A DNA stretch of 64,000 nucleotides from JADJNW01 sp964523725 (lineage in GTDB: Bacteria > Bacteroidota > Bacteroidia > Chitinophagales > Saprospiraceae): NCBI GenBank assembly GCA_964523725.1, contig CAZGAU010000001.1, forward strand, positions 35,475-99,474. The letters are read 5' to 3'. The first letter of the stretch is position 1. Each line of letters starts with the position of its first letter. The notes beneath the pieces are model-generated. The model saw only the letters and a list, made by a program, of their open reading frames with translations. It was not told the DNA's origin and ran no database searches. Position numbers and translations under genes: made by a program. This document shows positions 9,092 through 17,251 of this stretch, piece by piece.

Positions 9092-9380
9092 TTTGGTGCT
9101 GTTAAATGTGCCACATCTTAGAGATGCGGCGTATTTAGAGCTTAATAGGGAACCCCGTGCAAACCGGGGGCTGTACCCGCAGCTGTAAGCTTCTCTGGAA
9201 ACCGCAAAATGTAAAATATAAAAGTCAAAACCACAAAAACTAACATTTGCATTTTGTTTGTTTCACCAAAGCCTTCTGCCCTTGTGCGTCACTGTCAACT
9301 TATAGTTTCGGCGACTGAAGATCGCCGCTACAGGTGGGCGGGAAGACCGGCGGAAGGTGAAGCGAGCCAGAAGACCTGCC
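9092..9380 (+). ncRNA. Cobalamin (B12) riboswitch, expanded form
   Basis: Conserved blocks occur in order: GGTGCTG (9095), TTAATAGGGAA (9142-9152), a CCCCGTGCAAACCGGGG stem, GCTGTACCCGCAGCTGTAA (B12 core, 9170-9188), GTCACTG (9288), GGGAAGACCGGCGGAAGG, and the B12 box GAGCCAGAAGACCTGCC (9364-9380). The core is normal but the arms are long. A 29-nt dispersed hairpin forms the tip of the second arm, about 100 nt separate CTGTAA from CACTG, and a CGGCGA/TCGCCG hairpin fills the next arm. It should turn off expression of the downstream TonB receptor when adenosylcobalamin or a related corrinoid is plentiful. About 190 nt separate the B12 box from the start codon, which leaves room for an expression platform; I did not resolve one. 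Confidence 0.93.
9106..9134 (+). repeat. 29-nt dispersed hairpin, copy 1 (inside riboswitch arm)
   Basis: Outer arm ATGTGCC, one unpaired base, inner arm CATCT, loop TAG, then AGATG, one base, GGCGTAT. Same layout and length as copies at 28816 and 31089. Here it extends the arm between GGTG and TTAATAGGGAA of the cobalamin riboswitch. Confidence 0.7.
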
Positions 9381-9574
9381 AGAGCCGATGTGTCATCTTA
9401 TTTTCTTAACGTCTTCGGGCTAAAGACGGGATGGGTTCAAATCGGTTGATCGAGGTATCGGCAATTCGGTTTATCGGTAAGAGCTTAAAATTCTTGTTGA
9501 CCGTTATACCGTAAACCGTTATACCGTTTCACCGCCTGAATGCTCGTTTTTCGCCTGGCAAAATCCATTTTGCT

Positions 9575-11482
9575 ATGGCTTTTTTCAAACCCTTTTTCCT
9601 TTCAATCTGTCTGCTGGTGAGTGGGCAATTTTTGCTGGCGCAAAGCGCCGATACGACTTTACAAATTACCGAGATTTTGGTCACCGACAGTCGCCTGCCT
9701 TTGTCGGGTATTGGCTCCAAACAGGAGCGCCTGGATTCCATGAGGTTGCAGGATTTTCAAAACAATAATCTCGCGGAAGTACTAATGCTCAATAATCAGG
9801 CGTACGTGCGAAGCTATGGTCCCGGCAGGTTGGCTACGGCGGCGATACGTGGTGGCGCTGGGGTTCACACGGCGGTAGTCTGGAATGGTTTCAATCTGCA
9901 AAATCCGATCCTGGGCTTGACCGATCTGGCGCTCTTTCCTGTAAATTTTATTGACAACGCACGGCTGGAATACGGTGGCGGTACCGCCCTTTGGGGCAGC
10001 GGTGCGCTGGGTGGTGTGATTCATCTAAACAGCGACCCAAAGTTTGGGCAGGGCTGGGGTGCGCAGGTACGGAGCAGTGTGGGCAGTTTTGGTAATTTTA
10101 CCAACAGCGGTAACCTGGCTTACAGTAACCATCAATTTGCCACCAAGACCCACATTTTTCAGCAAAATGTAAAGAATGATTTTCCTTACACCACTGCTGC
10201 CGGCGAGGAGCGCGAATTGCCCAACGCAGCAGTACAGCAATTCGGCATTTTGCACGAGGATTATCTGCGCATCGCCGAGAATCAGCAGTTGGGCCTCCAC
10301 GTTTGGTGGCAACAAGCAGAGCGGGAACTGCCGCCCACTACGCTGGCGGATGAAAGTTTCGCCAAACAGGAAGACCGAATCCTGCGCCTCACCGCCGACT
10401 GGAAGCACATTGGCGACAAGCTAAGTCTATATGCCCGTGCCGGTGCTTTCCGCGAACAATTGAATTATGACGATGCCAATCCCGCCTTCCCTTTTAGCTC
10501 GGAGGATGTTTTCTGGACTGCGATTGGCGAGGTGGAAGGGAAGCTTCGCTTTGCCAAGCATCAGGAGCTGAACATTGGTATTAATAACACCTGGACGGAG
10601 GTGAATTCGCCGTCGTTGCCCGGTTTGCAGCAGCAGAATCGCACCGCGCTGTTTGCCGCTTACCGTTTTAATAATAACTCAAACACCCTGCGTACCGTGC
10701 TGAGCGCGCGCCAGGAAGTGGTGGAGGGCGATTTTATTCCTTTCGTGCCTTCGTTGGGCATCGAATTTGACCTCGTTGAAAATCTGACCATCAAAGGTGC
10801 TGCTTCGCGCAATTACCGCCTGCCTTCGTTCAGCGATTTGTATTCCTCTTTTGGTGGCAATTCTAATCTAAAACCGGAGCGCGGCTGGAGCCAGGAATTG
10901 GGTATCGTTTACGACCAAAATTTTGGTACGGTGAACTTACGCTACACCTTTACCGGATTTAATCGCAATATTGACAACTGGATTGTGTGGTTGCCCACAG
11001 ATTCTACAGGCTTTAATTATTCTCCACGCAATGTACTGGCGGTGCATAGCCGGGGCATTGAAAATGTGCTGGAAATTGGCTGGCAAGTCGGAGATTCTTA
11101 TTTCAATCTCATCGGGAAATACGATTTTGTCAAATCCACCAACGAGGAAGTTGCCGAAGAAAACAAAGCCGCGCTGGGCAAACAACTGCTCTACATTCCG
11201 CAGCACAAGGGGCTTGCGCAACTGACCTGGCGCAACGCGGGCTGGTCGGTCGCATACCGGCATAATTTTGTGGGCAAGGTTTTCACCAGTCCGAGCAATA
11301 TTCAATCTTTGCCTGCTTTCTCGCTGGGCGATCTGAGTGTTTCCAGGACTTTTAAATTTGATCAGTGGCATTTTTCTGCGTTCACAAAAGTGCATAATCT
11401 CTGGGATACGGATTATCAAATGGTGCAGTATTACCCGATGCCGGGCCGTAATTTTGAGGTGGGTCTTGGATTCGGATTTTAA
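9575..11482 (+). CDS. TonB-dependent outer-membrane receptor, probably for cobalamin
   Basis: 635 residues with a signal peptide ending near LLAQSA. The plug domain covers about residues 30-160 (EILVTDSRLPLS, AAIRGGAGVHTAVVWNGFNLQNPILGLTDLALFP, YGGGTALWGSGALGGVIHL), followed by a 22-stranded barrel ending in an aromatic residue (EVGLGFGF). No carboxypeptidase-like N-domain or SusD partner is present, which fits a small-molecule BtuB-type receptor rather than a glycan importer. The cobalamin riboswitch directly upstream makes corrinoid import the best guess. Imports the ligand across the outer membrane with TonB energy. No BtuFCD genes are adjacent in this window. Confidence 0.88.
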   Translation: MAFFKPFFLSICLLVSGQFLLAQSADTTLQITEILVTDSRLPLSGIGSKQERLDSMRLQDFQNNNLAEVLMLNNQAYVRSYGPGRLATAAIRGGAGVHTAVVWNGFNLQNPILGLTDLALFPVNFIDNARLEYGGGTALWGSGALGGVIHLNSDPKFGQGWGAQVRSSVGSFGNFTNSGNLAYSNHQFATKTHIFQQNVKNDFPYTTAAGEERELPNAAVQQFGILHEDYLRIAENQQLGLHVWWQQAERELPPTTLADESFAKQEDRILRLTADWKHIGDKLSLYARAGAFREQLNYDDANPAFPFSSEDVFWTAIGEVEGKLRFAKHQELNIGINNTWTEVNSPSLPGLQQQNRTALFAAYRFNNNSNTLRTVLSARQEVVEGDFIPFVPSLGIEFDLVENLTIKGAASRNYRLPSFSDLYSSFGGNSNLKPERGWSQELGIVYDQNFGTVNLRYTFTGFNRNIDNWIVWLPTDSTGFNYSPRNVLAVHSRGIENVLEIGWQVGDSYFNLIGKYDFVKSTNEEVAEENKAALGKQLLYIPQHKGLAQLTWRNAGWSVAYRHNFVGKVFTSPSNIQSLPAFSLGDLSVSRTFKFDQWHFSAFTKVHNLWDTDYQMVQYYPMPGRNFEVGLGFGF

Positions 11483-11581
11483 AGACAACAGTGGTGTCAT
11501 CATTTCTTAAAGTGATGACATCGTTCTTTAAGATGAGGGGCAAAAGCGGTAAATTGCATCATTAATAGAAACTATAAACAG

Positions 11582-12217
11582 ATGAAAATCGCTTCCCGTA
11601 TTCTGATTGCGTTCCTGGCGCTGGGCGTGGGGCTCGTGTCCTTGCGCTATCTGAATTTTGAAGTACAGGGCGTGCTGTTTAGTAAGGCAAAAACCTTGTT
11701 AGAAAATAATGCCTATCGCAGCGTTTTTTATTTCCATGTGGTGTTTGGCGTGATTGCGCTACTGGCGGGTCCCTGGCAGTTTTTTCCGAAATTGCGAAAT
11801 CGCCATTTATCTTTCCATCGAAATTTGGGTAAAGTGTACATTGTTGCTTGTTTGACGGGTGGTTTGGCGGGTTTGATTATTGCGCTATTTGCTACGGGGG
11901 GTATTATTTCTACGCTGGGATTTTCGGGGCTGGCACTTGGCTGGCTGATTACAACCAGTATGGCTTATGTGCGGATTCGCCAAAAAAATATCGACGAGCA
12001 TTATCGCTGGATGGTGCGGAGTTTTGCACTGACCTTTGCGGCGGTGACGCTGCGCATTTGGCTGCCAATGTTTACATCCGGATTTGGTTGGGAATTTGTA
12101 CCCTCCTACCGCTTTATCAGTTGGTTCTGTTGGGTACCGAATCTGTTATTTGCAGAGTTTGTAATTCTGAGAAACAGAAGCATCATCAATCCTACGAAAC
12201 AGGAAATGTCAACATGA
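11582..12217 (+). CDS. DUF2306 integral membrane protein
   Basis: 211 residues with about seven hydrophobic helices. The segment YFHVVFGVIALLAGPWQFFPKLRN...HRNLGKVY and the EHYRWMVRSFALTFAAVTLRIW block are the hallmark of DUF2306 (His and Arg residues inside membrane helices, resembling cytochrome b561-like folds). Function unknown. It follows the TonB receptor by 99 nt on the same strand and could share its transcript. Its last 26 nt overlap the 3' end of the converging kinase gene. Confidence 0.8.
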   Translation: MKIASRILIAFLALGVGLVSLRYLNFEVQGVLFSKAKTLLENNAYRSVFYFHVVFGVIALLAGPWQFFPKLRNRHLSFHRNLGKVYIVACLTGGLAGLIIALFATGGIISTLGFSGLALGWLITTSMAYVRIRQKNIDEHYRWMVRSFALTFAAVTLRIWLPMFTSGFGWEFVPSYRFISWFCWVPNLLFAEFVILRNRSIINPTKQEMST

Positions 12218-13601
12218 AGGTACTGCCTTTGCCCTCAGTAGAGCGCACCTGGATATTGCCTTTATGCAGGAGCATAATTTGTCGCGAAAGGCTCAAGCCA
12301 ATACCGCTGCCTTTTTCCTTGGTACTGAAAAAAGGAATGAAAATCCGCTCCAGTAAATCTTCGGGAATACCAGCGCCATTATCGGCAACCTCCAGCACGA
12401 TGCGGCCGTCGGAGCGATAACCGGAGAGCATAACCAAGGGGGCGGGAAGATCTTTTACTGCGTCAATAGCGTTGATGATCAGATTAATGAGTACCTGTTC
12501 GATCAGATTTTTGTCGGCTTCCAGCATCAGCTTGGTGTCTTTTAAAATCACATCCATTTCTACCTTTTTGCGTTCAAGGCTGGGCTCCATGAGTTGGTAG
12601 ATACTTTCCATCAGTTCCAGCACCGGAAAGGTAGCAAGCTGCGGCTGACTGATTTTATTGAAATTGCGGTAAATTTCGGCGAAGCGGAGTAAGCCAAGAC
12701 TGCGTTTGCGAATGGTGTCCAAACCCAGTTCCACATCAGCGAGCTGATCGGCAATCGCCGGGGGTAAGCCATTGGATTGTGGCAATCGGCTTTTGATAGT
12801 ATCGGCCAGCGATGCAATCGGACCCACAGAATTCATGATTTCGTGGGTCATTACCCGCAGAATTTTCTGCCAGGCCTGGGCTTCGGTTTCGTCGAGCGCT
12901 TCGTTGATATTTTGAAAAGCAACCAGAGTAAAGCGCTGATTATCAGTTTGAAATGCAGTGGCCGATACCAGAACCTTGGTCGGAATTCGATCTGTATTAA
13001 TGCGGATAATTTTGCTATCGCCCGGATGGATACGCTTGATTTCTTCGTACAACAGGGCATCGCGTTTTTCCAAAGAAGACAAATTTTTCAAATAAACAAT
13101 CCCGATCATCTTTTTCAGGGATTCGTTCATCCATACGACGTTTCCTTCTTCATCGTAAGAAATGATGCCGGTATCCACCAGTTCAAGCAGTTTTTGTAAA
13201 TACTGGTACTGGGCTTCCCGCTCGCGGCTGATCTGCCGGAAAATTCCGTTTATTTCATTAAAATGCCGATGTAACTGCTTGGCTTGCAACGGAATACCTC
13301 GTTCGGAATAATTTCTGGAAAAATCGCGGTAGCGCGCCGAGAGCGCAAATTCTCCAACTTCCCGCACGGCGTATGTGACAAAACGCGTAAATGCAGAAAC
13401 CTGTGAAATACCGATTAATAATATAATAAAAACCCAAAACCATTCATTTTTCATTACAAAGTAAGCAGCAACTAATAATAACAGTAAGAGCACGCCCGTG
13501 CGCAACAAAATGGCTACGAAGTAACCGGAGCGCGAGGTTTGGATACGCTCGATGACCTGTTCCCAGAGGTTTCGAAGAAATTCCAGATTCAATGTTTTCA
13601 T
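12192..13601 (-). CDS. NtrB/NtrY-like sensor histidine kinase
   Basis: 469 residues. Two membrane helices (about 28-50 and 53-72) are followed by a HAMP-like linker, a PAS-like region at 130-235 (LLELVDTGIISYDEEGNVVWMNESL), a HisKA dimerisation helix with H253 in RVMTHEIMNSVG, and an HATPase_c domain with N-box LIINAIDAV, G1 DNGAGIP and G2 GSGIGLSLS. No large periplasmic sensor loop is present, so it probably senses an intracellular or membrane signal. It lies 63 nt downstream of the NtrC-type gene and is its likely partner. Convergent 26-nt overlap with the DUF2306 gene. Confidence 0.9.
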   Translation of the reverse strand: MKTLNLEFLRNLWEQVIERIQTSRSGYFVAILLRTGVLLLLLLVAAYFVMKNEWFWVFIILLIGISQVSAFTRFVTYAVREVGEFALSARYRDFSRNYSERGIPLQAKQLHRHFNEINGIFRQISREREAQYQYLQKLLELVDTGIISYDEEGNVVWMNESLKKMIGIVYLKNLSSLEKRDALLYEEIKRIHPGDSKIIRINTDRIPTKVLVSATAFQTDNQRFTLVAFQNINEALDETEAQAWQKILRVMTHEIMNSVGPIASLADTIKSRLPQSNGLPPAIADQLADVELGLDTIRKRSLGLLRFAEIYRNFNKISQPQLATFPVLELMESIYQLMEPSLERKKVEMDVILKDTKLMLEADKNLIEQVLINLIINAIDAVKDLPAPLVMLSGYRSDGRIVLEVADNGAGIPEDLLERIFIPFFSTKEKGSGIGLSLSRQIMLLHKGNIQVRSTEGKGSTFMLTFPVS

Positions 13602-13664
13602 TTACCGGTTAGTAAAAATCCGAAGGGTAAGATACAAAGCTTCTGTGCAAATTCCATTGTCGGT

Positions 13665-15020
13665 TTAAATTTCATACTTGCTGAGGCGTCGATACAGCGC
13701 GGTTCTGGTGATGCCCAGTTCCTTGGCAGCACGGGTGATATTGCCATTGTGCTTTTCAATTACCTTGAGAATGGTGTGTTTTTCCACTTCATCGAGGCGG
13801 AGGGTATCCGGCTCATCGTCATCCGAAGGGATGGCGGTTTCCACCGGCGAGAAAATCAAATCTTTGGACTGCAATATTTCACCATCCATCATAATGACCG
13901 CCCGCTCAATGCTGTACTGCAATTCGCGCACGTTGCCCGGAAAGGCATAGCGGCGCAGTTTTTCCAGCGCTTTATCTTCAAAAATGGGAATGGGTTTGCG
14001 ATATTTCTCTGCGTACATCGTCGCAAAGTGCTCTGCGAGTAAAATGACATCCTCGTCGCGCTCGCGCAGAGGCGGGAGGGTTATTTCCACCGTATTAATT
14101 CTGTAAATCAGGTCTTTGCGAAACTGATTCTGACCAGCCAGCTCGTAAATCGGAGCATTGGTCGCACAAATGAGGCGAATATCGATGGGTACGGGCTGAT
14201 TGCTGCCAAGTTTAATAATTTGTCTGCTTTGCAAAACCGTCAAAAGTTTGGCTTGCTGCTGTGGCGAAAGATTGCCGATTTCGTCCAGAAACAGTGTGCC
14301 GCCATGAGCCGATTCAAAGCGCCCGACCCGATCCTCGCGCGCATCGGTGAAAGCGCCTTTTTTATGACCGAACAGTTCGCTTTCGAACAAACTCTCGGTC
14401 AGCGCACCTACATCCACATGCACGAAGGGCTTATCGGCGCGGAGCGATTGCTGATGTATTGCTTTGGCAGCCAGCTCTTTACCCGTGCCGTTTTCGCCTA
14501 ATATCAGCACATTGGCATCGGTTGGCGCGATTTTTTCAATTTTGTAGAAAACCGATTGCATCGCGTCGGATTCCCCAAGAATGCCGATATCAGAATTATC
14601 GGATTTGCGTTTTTGCTGCCCGCCCGCAGATTTTTTGTTAGCCAGGACTTCTTCGAGGGAAGCGAGCAGTTTATCATTTCGCCAGGGTTTGACAATAAAA
14701 TCGGAAGCGCCTTCTTTCACAGAACGCACCGCCAGGTCAATGTCGCCATAAGCAGTAATCATCACCACCGAAGTTTCTTTGTCCCATTCCTTAATCTGGC
14801 GCATCCAGTATAAGCCCTCGTTACCACTGTTGAGTTTACTTTTGTAATTCATGTCCAGCAGGATGAGATCATAGTGGTCTTTGGCAAGGTGGGTACGTAA
14901 TTGTTCAGGATTTTTTTCCGTCACTACCTGTCTGGCCTCCGTTTTCAGCAGCAGTTGGACAGCCACCAGGACGTCCGGATCATCGTCCACTACCAGTATT
15001 TTTGCGCGATTTAATTGCAT
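13665..15020 (-). CDS. NtrC-family sigma-54-dependent response regulator
   Basis: 451 residues from the ATG at 15020 (MQLNRAKILVVDDDPDV); an in-frame TTG further up adds a non-conserved stretch. Receiver domain with phospho-acceptor D56 (LILLDMNY), AAA+ domain with Walker A GENGTGKE at about 175-182, the sigma-54 contact loop as GAFTDA (222-227) instead of GAFTGA, Walker B GGTLFLDEIG, and arginine-finger region PPLRERDED. The C-terminal Fis-type HTH is ITRAAKELGITRTALYRRLSKY. It should activate RpoN promoters after phosphorylation by the downstream kinase. GAFTDA is a variant I recall from other NtrC-type proteins, so loss of activity is not implied. Confidence 0.92.
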   Translation of the reverse strand: MQLNRAKILVVDDDPDVLVAVQLLLKTEARQVVTEKNPEQLRTHLAKDHYDLILLDMNYKSKLNSGNEGLYWMRQIKEWDKETSVVMITAYGDIDLAVRSVKEGASDFIVKPWRNDKLLASLEEVLANKKSAGGQQKRKSDNSDIGILGESDAMQSVFYKIEKIAPTDANVLILGENGTGKELAAKAIHQQSLRADKPFVHVDVGALTESLFESELFGHKKGAFTDAREDRVGRFESAHGGTLFLDEIGNLSPQQQAKLLTVLQSRQIIKLGSNQPVPIDIRLICATNAPIYELAGQNQFRKDLIYRINTVEITLPPLRERDEDVILLAEHFATMYAEKYRKPIPIFEDKALEKLRRYAFPGNVRELQYSIERAVIMMDGEILQSKDLIFSPVETAIPSDDDEPDTLRLDEVEKHTILKVIEKHNGNITRAAKELGITRTALYRRLSKYEI

Positions 15021-15167
15021 ACCAATCCTGTTTCCCGTTACTTTTTGTATAAAGATAACACTCGGACAGAAAGGTTGCAATTTTTTAGGAAGAATAGTCG
15101 GAAAGCTTTCGACAAAAGGAAGGAAAGACGCGGCAGGTCTTCAATACCTGTCACGTCTTGCATGGTT

Positions 15168-15851
15168 TTATCTTCCGAACATAAAGCCGGCCGTGAGCCC
15201 GATCCCTCGGGTGCGCAGGTATGGATCATCGCCGTTAGGGCCGCCGGTTGGAATGTCGTCATCCAGTAAATTATTGATACCCAAATCGTAACGCAGGTCG
15301 AGGAATAAAGCGCCGACATTAAATCCGAGTCCAAAAGTAGCGCCCCAGTCGAAACGGCGTTCGTAATTGTCGTCATCGCTGTAATCGATGTCTTTTTCTT
15401 CTTCCACTGTACCAAGCGGCGTAGTGGTTTTCACGGTTGATTTTCCGTTCAGCGAAAAGCTGGCGAAAGGTCCGCCATAGAAAAACAAACCAAAGTCGCT
15501 GCCATCGGTGGTTGCTTTGATTTTTGCCAGCACCGGCAATTGGATGTGGTTGTAGCGCACGGTTGTCTCCAGTTCATTGCCCAGTAGGGTGTAAGTAGCC
15601 TTACCGCCTTTTTGTACCCAGAGCAATTCGGGCTGAATGGCAAAAAAATCGGAAATCGGGAGTTCGGCAACCAAACCCGCCTGGATACCTACAATGGCAT
15701 TGTCTTCATAATCACCGAGATCATCAGAAGCTGACTCGGAAATGCTGGCAAGGTTGATCCCACCCTTGATACCTAAATTTTGTGCCCAGACGGACGAAGC
15801 AGTAAACAAGGCAAGTACCAGCGCCATACAACAAAAAACGTGCTTTTTCAT
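15168..15851 (-). CDS. Outer-membrane beta-barrel protein (PorT-like family)
   Basis: 227 residues. The signal peptide MKKHVFCCMALVLALFTASS ends near VWAQ. The mature part starts NLGIKGGINLA and shows alternating strands, FFAIQPELLWVQKGG, HIQLPVLAKIK and ending AGFMFGR. This is the common 8-stranded PorT/outer_membrane_beta-barrel type (PF13568) found in many copies per Bacteroidota genome. Acidic loops such as DYSDDDNYE face outward. Specific function cannot be told. It stands upstream of the two-component operon on the same strand, 147 nt away. Confidence 0.85.
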   Translation of the reverse strand: MKKHVFCCMALVLALFTASSVWAQNLGIKGGINLASISESASDDLGDYEDNAIVGIQAGLVAELPISDFFAIQPELLWVQKGGKATYTLLGNELETTVRYNHIQLPVLAKIKATTDGSDFGLFFYGGPFASFSLNGKSTVKTTTPLGTVEEEKDIDYSDDDNYERRFDWGATFGLGFNVGALFLDLRYDLGINNLLDDDIPTGGPNGDDPYLRTRGIGLTAGFMFGR

Positions 15852-16053
15852 GGTTTAAACGTGTTTAAAGGTTTCAAATAATTTGGGTATGAATTCTGCT
15901 ATATGTTTTCGTTTTGATGATAATTAGAAGAGATTATTAAGTGGCTCCAATAACGAAATCTCCGTGGCAAAAATTATTTTTGGCTCTGGCTTCCGAATTC
16001 TCTTTTGTCGAACGGAGCTGTTTTCCAAATGTTCACCTAAAACATATTACAAC

Positions 16054-17025
16054 ATGAGACCAATTTTTGCCCTGATCATTTTTCTGGCAATATTTACGTA
16101 CCAATGCCAGCCGGCGGATCAAAAAAAATCGGCAACCGAAGCAGAAAGTGCCGAGCCACAGCCTGAGGCGTATTCCCTGGATGGCAAACCGTTGTTCCCA
16201 CCGGCCGAATCCGAGGCTTCCTTACGAAAAAAGGACAGTTTGCTTCTCATCGCCCGCCAAAACTTTGAGCGCGATTCCAATAATCTGGATCATATCATCT
16301 GGCTCGGGCGGCGCACGGCTTATCTGAATCGCTTCCAGGAATCGATTGAGATTTATACCAAAGGCTTGGAAAAGTTTCCCAATTCGCCGGAACTCTATCG
16401 CCACCGGGGGCACCGTTATATTTCGATCCGGAAATTTGATGAAGCGATTGCTGATTTTGCAAAAGCCGCAGAATTGGCTAAGGATCAACCGATTGTCATC
16501 GAACCCGACGGTATTCCCAACCGCATTAACCAGCCACTTTCCACTTTGCAGTTCAACATCTGGTACCATTGGGCGCTGGCGTATTATTTGAAAGGCGAAT
16601 TTGAGGAAGCTGCAAAAATCTACGAGGAATGCATGGATTACTCGACCAACCCTGACCTGCTTTGCGCCACGGCTGACTGGCTGTACATGACTTACCGCCG
16701 TCTCGGTGAAGATAAAAAAGCTGCGGAGGTGCTTACGAAAATCACCCCGAATATGGAAATCATTGAAAATGAGTCGTATTACAACCGCTTGCTGATGTAC
16801 AAAGGCATGAAAAAGCCCGAGGATCTGCTCAATCTCGATGCCCCGGAATCTGACCTGGATGCCTTACTCAACACCGTCACCCAAGGCTACGGCGTGGGCA
16901 ACTGGTACTTGTACCACGGTGATGCGGCGAAGGCTAAAGAAATTTTTCAGAAAGTCATCAATACTAACTATTGGGCAGCTTTCGGGTACATCGCTGCGGA
17001 AGCGGATTTGTTCAGAATGCAGTAA
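16054..17025 (+). CDS. TPR-containing lipoprotein
   Basis: 323 residues from the ATG at 16054. MRPIFALIIFLAIFTYQC looks like a lipoprotein signal with a poor lipobox (TYQC). After a low-complexity linker come TPR-like units: LGRRTAYLNRFQESIEIYTKGLEKFP, LYRHRGHRYISIRKFDEAIADFAKA and ALAYYLKGEFEEAAKIYEEC. Likely membrane-anchored in the periplasm with a scaffolding or assembly role. It precedes the PorE-like gene on the same strand by 226 nt, and both use TPR units, but a shared function is only a guess. Confidence 0.75.
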   Translation: MRPIFALIIFLAIFTYQCQPADQKKSATEAESAEPQPEAYSLDGKPLFPPAESEASLRKKDSLLLIARQNFERDSNNLDHIIWLGRRTAYLNRFQESIEIYTKGLEKFPNSPELYRHRGHRYISIRKFDEAIADFAKAAELAKDQPIVIEPDGIPNRINQPLSTLQFNIWYHWALAYYLKGEFEEAAKIYEECMDYSTNPDLLCATADWLYMTYRRLGEDKKAAEVLTKITPNMEIIENESYYNRLLMYKGMKKPEDLLNLDAPESDLDALLNTVTQGYGVGNWYLYHGDAAKAKEIFQKVINTNYWAAFGYIAAEADLFRMQ

Positions 17026-17150
17026 TAGCCCAACAGGCAGAGGTTTTTAACATTTCGAATTTTGAAAAATACCCGATTTTAGTACCTATTTGTGAGCGAA
17101 AAAATATAGTTTTATCAAATATTTGACGCAAACATCTGCCCTTGTTTCAT

Positions 17151-17225
17151 AACCGCCAAGGACGCAGGAGCACCCAGGATTAGCATTGTTCGCACCCTTC
17201 ATCGTGTCCTGTGTTCCTGGTGGTT
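17151..17225. repeat. Imperfect inverted repeat (aaccgccaagg / ctggtggtt)
   Basis: The arm beginning AACCGCCAAGGACGC (17151) pairs imperfectly with the arm ending TTCCTGGTGGTT (17225) over about 22 bp around a 30-nt loop. It lies in the 226-nt gap between the TPR lipoprotein and the PorE-like gene. It resembles the AACCACCAAGG-type intergenic repeats I recall from many bacterial genomes. It could also act as a transcript hairpin. Confidence 0.55.
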
Positions 17226-17251
17226 CATCATTTTTCCCAAAAAGCGATGAC

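Noticed and set aside
9411..9445. GGTTCAAATC near a hairpin, resembling a tRNA T-loop
   Set aside because: No acceptor, D or anticodon arms fit around it; it is part of the riboswitch leader with a CGTCTT/AAGACG hairpin.
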